In this document: in pieces, positions 5,508 through 7,960 of the stretch | How the letters are laid out: each line of letters begins with the position of its first letter | How positions within the stretch are numbered: position 1 is the stretch's first letter | Origin: Thioalkalivibrio sp. | GTDB taxonomy: Bacteria; Pseudomonadota; Gammaproteobacteria; Ectothiorhodospirales; Ectothiorhodospiraceae | Assembly (NCBI GenBank): GCA_003563455.1 | Contig: PWRV01000224.1 | Location: forward strand, 1-7,960 | DNA length: 7,960 bases | Direction of reading: 5' to 3' | The notes under the pieces: model-generated | The model's database searches: none | What the model saw: only the letters and a program-made list of their open reading frames with translations | What the model was told of the DNA's origin: nothing | Translations under genes and position numbers: made by a program

Positions 5508-5512
5508 CCTCC
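5508..5512 (-). promoter_or_regulatory. Ribosome binding site of pfkB
   Basis: GGAGG on the - strand, 7 nt before the ATG at 5500. It is a strong, well-spaced box that lets pfkB be translated independently of ppsA. Confidence 0.85.
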
Positions 5513-5522
5513 GGTGTGTGCG

Positions 5523-5551
5523 CCCGGATGTTAAAGACCGACGCATCCGGG
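5523..5551 (-). repeat. Perfect 8-bp hairpin between ppsA and pfkB
   Basis: CCCGGATG (5523-5530) pairs with CATCCGGG (5544-5551) around a 13-nt loop, within the 66-bp gap between the two cistrons. On the - strand it lies about 10 nt before the pfkB Shine-Dalgarno box and is followed by CGCACACACC, not Ts, so it is not a standard intrinsic terminator. An mRNA processing, stabilising or translation-tuning role is possible. Confidence 0.55.
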
Positions 5552-5566
5552 ACATGGCGTAGCACC

Positions 5567-7960
5567 TCACTCATCGGGCAAGAGTTCCTCTTTGCGTTCG
5601 GCCGCGGCGACGATTCGCTTAACCGCCATGAAGCTGTCCGGGCTCACCGAAATACTGTCGATTCCCTGTTCCACCAGAAACGCGGCGAACTCCGGGTAGT
5701 CGCTCGGGGCCTGACCGCAGAGACCGGTCTTCACGCCGACATCCCGGGCTTTTTCCAGCAGCTCGGCGATCGCGGCCTTCACCGCAGGATCGCGGGCATC
5801 GAAGAGCGACGCGAGGAGATCGCTGTCGCGGTCGGCACCCAGCACCAGCTGGGTCAGGTCGTTGGTGCCGATGGAAAAACCGTCGACCCGGGCCCCGAAA
5901 TCGCGCGCAAGGATCACGTTCGACGGGATTTCGACCATCATGTAGATCTCGAGCCCGGCCTTGCCGCGCACCAGCCCGTGGTCCGCCATCGTGGCGAGTA
6001 CCCGATCCGCCTCGTCGACCGTTCGGCAGAAGGGGATCATCACGCGGATGTTCTCCAGTCCGATCTCCTCCCGTGCGCGCTTCACCGCGGCACATTCGAG
6101 CGCGAAGGCCTCGGCGTAGGGGCCGTCGACATAACGGCTCGCGCCCCGCCAGCCGAGCATCGGATTGGCCTCTTCCGGCTCGAAGCCACGACCCCCGATC
6201 AGGCCGGCGTATTCGTTGGTCTTGAAGTCCGAAAGCCGGACGATTGCGGGATTCGGCCACTGGGCCGCCGCCAGCCGGGCGATACCCCGTGCCATGCGGT
6301 CGACGAAGAATGCCGAGCCATCCTCGTAGCCGCGGGTCAGTTCGGCAATGGCCTTCCGCGCTGCCTTGTCCTCCACCTGATCCGGGTGCATCAGGGCGAG
6401 AGGATGCACCTTGATGTCATTGCCGATGATGAACTCGATCCGCGCCAGCCCGATTCCCTTCGCGGGCAGCCGCCACCAGCGGTAGGCCGCACCGGGGTTC
6501 GCGAGGTTGATCATGATGTCGGTCCGCGTTTCCTCGATCTCATCGGGATCCGTTTCGCTGACCTCCCCCTCGGACTCGCCCTCGTAGACGAATCCCCGCT
6601 GCCCCTCGGCACAGGAGACCGTGACTTCCTGCCCGTCCTTCAGGCTGGCGCTGGCATCGCCGGCACCGACGACCGCCGTCAGACCCAGTTCCCGCGAGAC
6701 AATCGCCGCGTGGCTGGTGCGTCCGCCCTGATCGGTGACGATCGCCGCGGCCTTCTTCATCACCGGCACCCAGTCCGGATCGGTCATGCCGGTGACCAGC
6801 ACGTCGCCATCGCGAAGCTTGTCGCTCTCCTCCGGGCTTTTCAGCACCCGGACCGCACCGGTCGCCACCGAGTCGCCGATGGCCACGCCCTCGACCAGCT
6901 TCTTGCCCCGGGACAACAGCTTCCACGAACGGAACGGCTCGTCGGCCTTCCTGGAGTGCACGGTTTCCGGTCGCGCCTGCACGATGAACAGTTCACCGCT
7001 CTCGCCGTCCCGGGCCCACTCGATGTCCATCGGCTTGCCGTAGTGATCCTCGATCATCGCGCCCCACCGGCCGAGCGTCAGGATTTCCTCGTCCGAAAGC
7101 ACGAAGGCGGCGCGCTCCTTCCTGGTGGTCTCGACGGTTCGCGCAGGACTGTCGCCTCCCTTCTTGCGGGCATAGACCATCTTGGTCTCCTTGCCGCCGA
7201 GGCGCTTTTCGATGATCGGCACGATCACCCCTCCCTCCTTCGCCTGCGACAGGAGGGGCTTGAACACGTGGTATTCGTCGGGATCCACGCTGCCCTGCAC
7301 CACCGTCTCGCCCAGGCCCCAGGCGGCGTTGATCAGCACCACCCCGGGAAACCCGGTCTCCGTGTCCAGCGAGAACATCACCCCGGATCCGGCCTTGTCC
7401 GAACGCACCATCTGCTGAACACCCACCGACAGCGCGATCTGCAGGTGATCAAAACCCTGCCGCTCCCGATAGGCGATGGCGCGATTCGTGAAGAGCGAGG
7501 CGTAGCATTTCCGGCAGGCTTCGAGCAGTGCCTCGTGCCCCCGAATGTTCAGAAAGGTCTCGAGCTGGCCTGCGAAGCTGGCGCTGGGCAGATCCTCCGC
7601 CGTAGCCGATGAACGCACCGCTACGTCCAGTTCCTTCTTGCCGGTTTCGCGGCGCATTTCGTCGTAGGCCTCGACGATCGCGTGGCGGAGGTCCTCCGGC
7701 CAGTGTCCCTCCTCGATCATGCCGCGCACTTCCGCGCCGACGGACTTCAGGTTGGACTGGTCGGATTTCAGCTTGCCCATCGCCTCGGCGATCGGGTCAC
7801 GGAGCCCGTTCTCGTCGATGAAGCGCCAGTACGCCGCGGCCGTGGTCGCAAAGCCCCCCGGAACGCGGATCCCCTGCGCTTCGAGCGTCGCGATCATCTC
7901 GCCGAGGCTGGCGTTCTTGCCACCAACGTCATCCGAGTCCTTCTGGGTCAACTCCGATAG
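5567..7960 (-). CDS. ppsA: Phosphoenolpyruvate synthase (pyruvate, water dikinase), 5' end outside the window
   Basis: The enzyme converts pyruvate, ATP and water to PEP, AMP and phosphate, the entry step of gluconeogenesis from lactate or pyruvate. At least 797 codons are visible. Counting residues from the TTG at 7951: the N-terminal nucleotide-binding domain begins at VGGKNASLGEM (9-19) and includes AVRSSATAEDLP (111-122), WGLGE (211-215) and MDIEWA (308-313); the phosphohistidine domain has GGRTSHAAIVSRELG (409-423) with His414; the C-terminal barrel has ARIEFI (503-508), VRLSDFKTNEY (571-581), SIGTNDLTQL (693-702) and LCGQAPSD (744-751) with catalytic Cys745. All key residues are present. 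The frame continues past the TTG (CTA-TCG-GAG-TTG), and the residues LSEL fit the segment that precedes VGGKN in E. coli PpsA, so the TTG is an internal leucine codon. Comparison with E. coli puts the true start some 10-15 codons beyond the window edge. An acidic linker at 457-475 follows the phosphohistidine domain. Confidence 0.95.
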   Translation of the reverse strand, partial: LSELTQKDSDDVGGKNASLGEMIATLEAQGIRVPGGFATTAAAYWRFIDENGLRDPIAEAMGKLKSDQSNLKSVGAEVRGMIEEGHWPEDLRHAIVEAYDEMRRETGKKELDVAVRSSATAEDLPSASFAGQLETFLNIRGHEALLEACRKCYASLFTNRAIAYRERQGFDHLQIALSVGVQQMVRSDKAGSGVMFSLDTETGFPGVVLINAAWGLGETVVQGSVDPDEYHVFKPLLSQAKEGGVIVPIIEKRLGGKETKMVYARKKGGDSPARTVETTRKERAAFVLSDEEILTLGRWGAMIEDHYGKPMDIEWARDGESGELFIVQARPETVHSRKADEPFRSWKLLSRGKKLVEGVAIGDSVATGAVRVLKSPEESDKLRDGDVLVTGMTDPDWVPVMKKAAAIVTDQGGRTSHAAIVSRELGLTAVVGAGDASASLKDGQEVTVSCAEGQRGFVYEGESEGEVSETDPDEIEETRTDIMINLANPGAAYRWWRLPAKGIGLARIEFIIGNDIKVHPLALMHPDQVEDKAARKAIAELTRGYEDGSAFFVDRMARGIARLAAAQWPNPAIVRLSDFKTNEYAGLIGGRGFEPEEANPMLGWRGASRYVDGPYAEAFALECAAVKRAREEIGLENIRVMIPFCRTVDEADRVLATMADHGLVRGKAGLEIYMMVEIPSNVILARDFGARVDGFSIGTNDLTQLVLGADRDSDLLASLFDARDPAVKAAIAELLEKARDVGVKTGLCGQAPSDYPEFAAFLVEQGIDSISVSPDSFMAVKRIVAAAERKEELLPDE

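Noticed and set aside
4781..7612. A 943-codon open frame on the + strand lying antisense to pfkB and ppsA
   Set aside because: Both - strand genes have full family motifs. The opposite frame stays open because of GC-rich codon use, and its translation is rich in His, Arg, Pro and Gly with no recognisable domain.

Overview
The window is GC-rich bacterial DNA with ordinary bacterial gene density. Its proteins most resemble gammaproteobacterial families: a CspA-type cold-shock protein, a PfkB close in length and motifs to the E. coli minor phosphofructokinase, and a PpsA alignable with the E. coli enzyme. A GC-rich gammaproteobacterium (perhaps of the Chromatiales/Ectothiorhodospiraceae kind) is my best guess; this is inference from recall, not a search. 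No rRNA, tRNA, CRISPR array, transposase, integrase or phage gene was seen.

Layout. A complete cold-shock gene (+, 14-217) opens the window with its ribosome binding site at the very first bases. A 338-bp convergent gap follows, unusually dense in inverted repeats, including a terminator-like hairpin at 335-352 and three copies of a 14-bp palindrome-like element. Next is a lactate permease family gene (-, 556-2091). A 345-bp divergent gap (2092-2436) holds a 13-bp direct repeat spaced by 22 bp, other short palindromes and a weak promoter candidate. Two + strand genes follow: a small protein with a degenerate PilZ-like fold (2437-2763) and a 550-residue cysteine-motif protein related to the activator/reductase side of 2-hydroxyacyl-CoA dehydratases (2869-4521). 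The last part is a - strand pair: phosphoenolpyruvate synthase ppsA (5' end beyond the window, 5567-7960) followed by pfkB (4571-5500).

How the genes fit together. The lactate permease and PEP synthase both fit use of three-carbon acids: lactate enters, is oxidised to pyruvate, and PEP synthase turns pyruvate into PEP for gluconeogenesis. PfkB catalyses the opposing glycolytic step at the fructose 6-phosphate level, so the ppsA-pfkB pair places two oppositely directed control enzymes in one likely transcription unit, with an 8-bp hairpin between them. The activase-related protein is an orphan here: no BcrAD/BadFG-type ATPase and no dehydratase subunits lie beside it, and its function cannot be read from context.

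The most interesting unexplained items are the orphan activase-related gene with its PilZ-like neighbour, the hairpin-rich gap after the cold-shock gene (possible small RNA or long structured 3' UTR), and the 22-bp-spaced direct repeat upstream of the permease gene.
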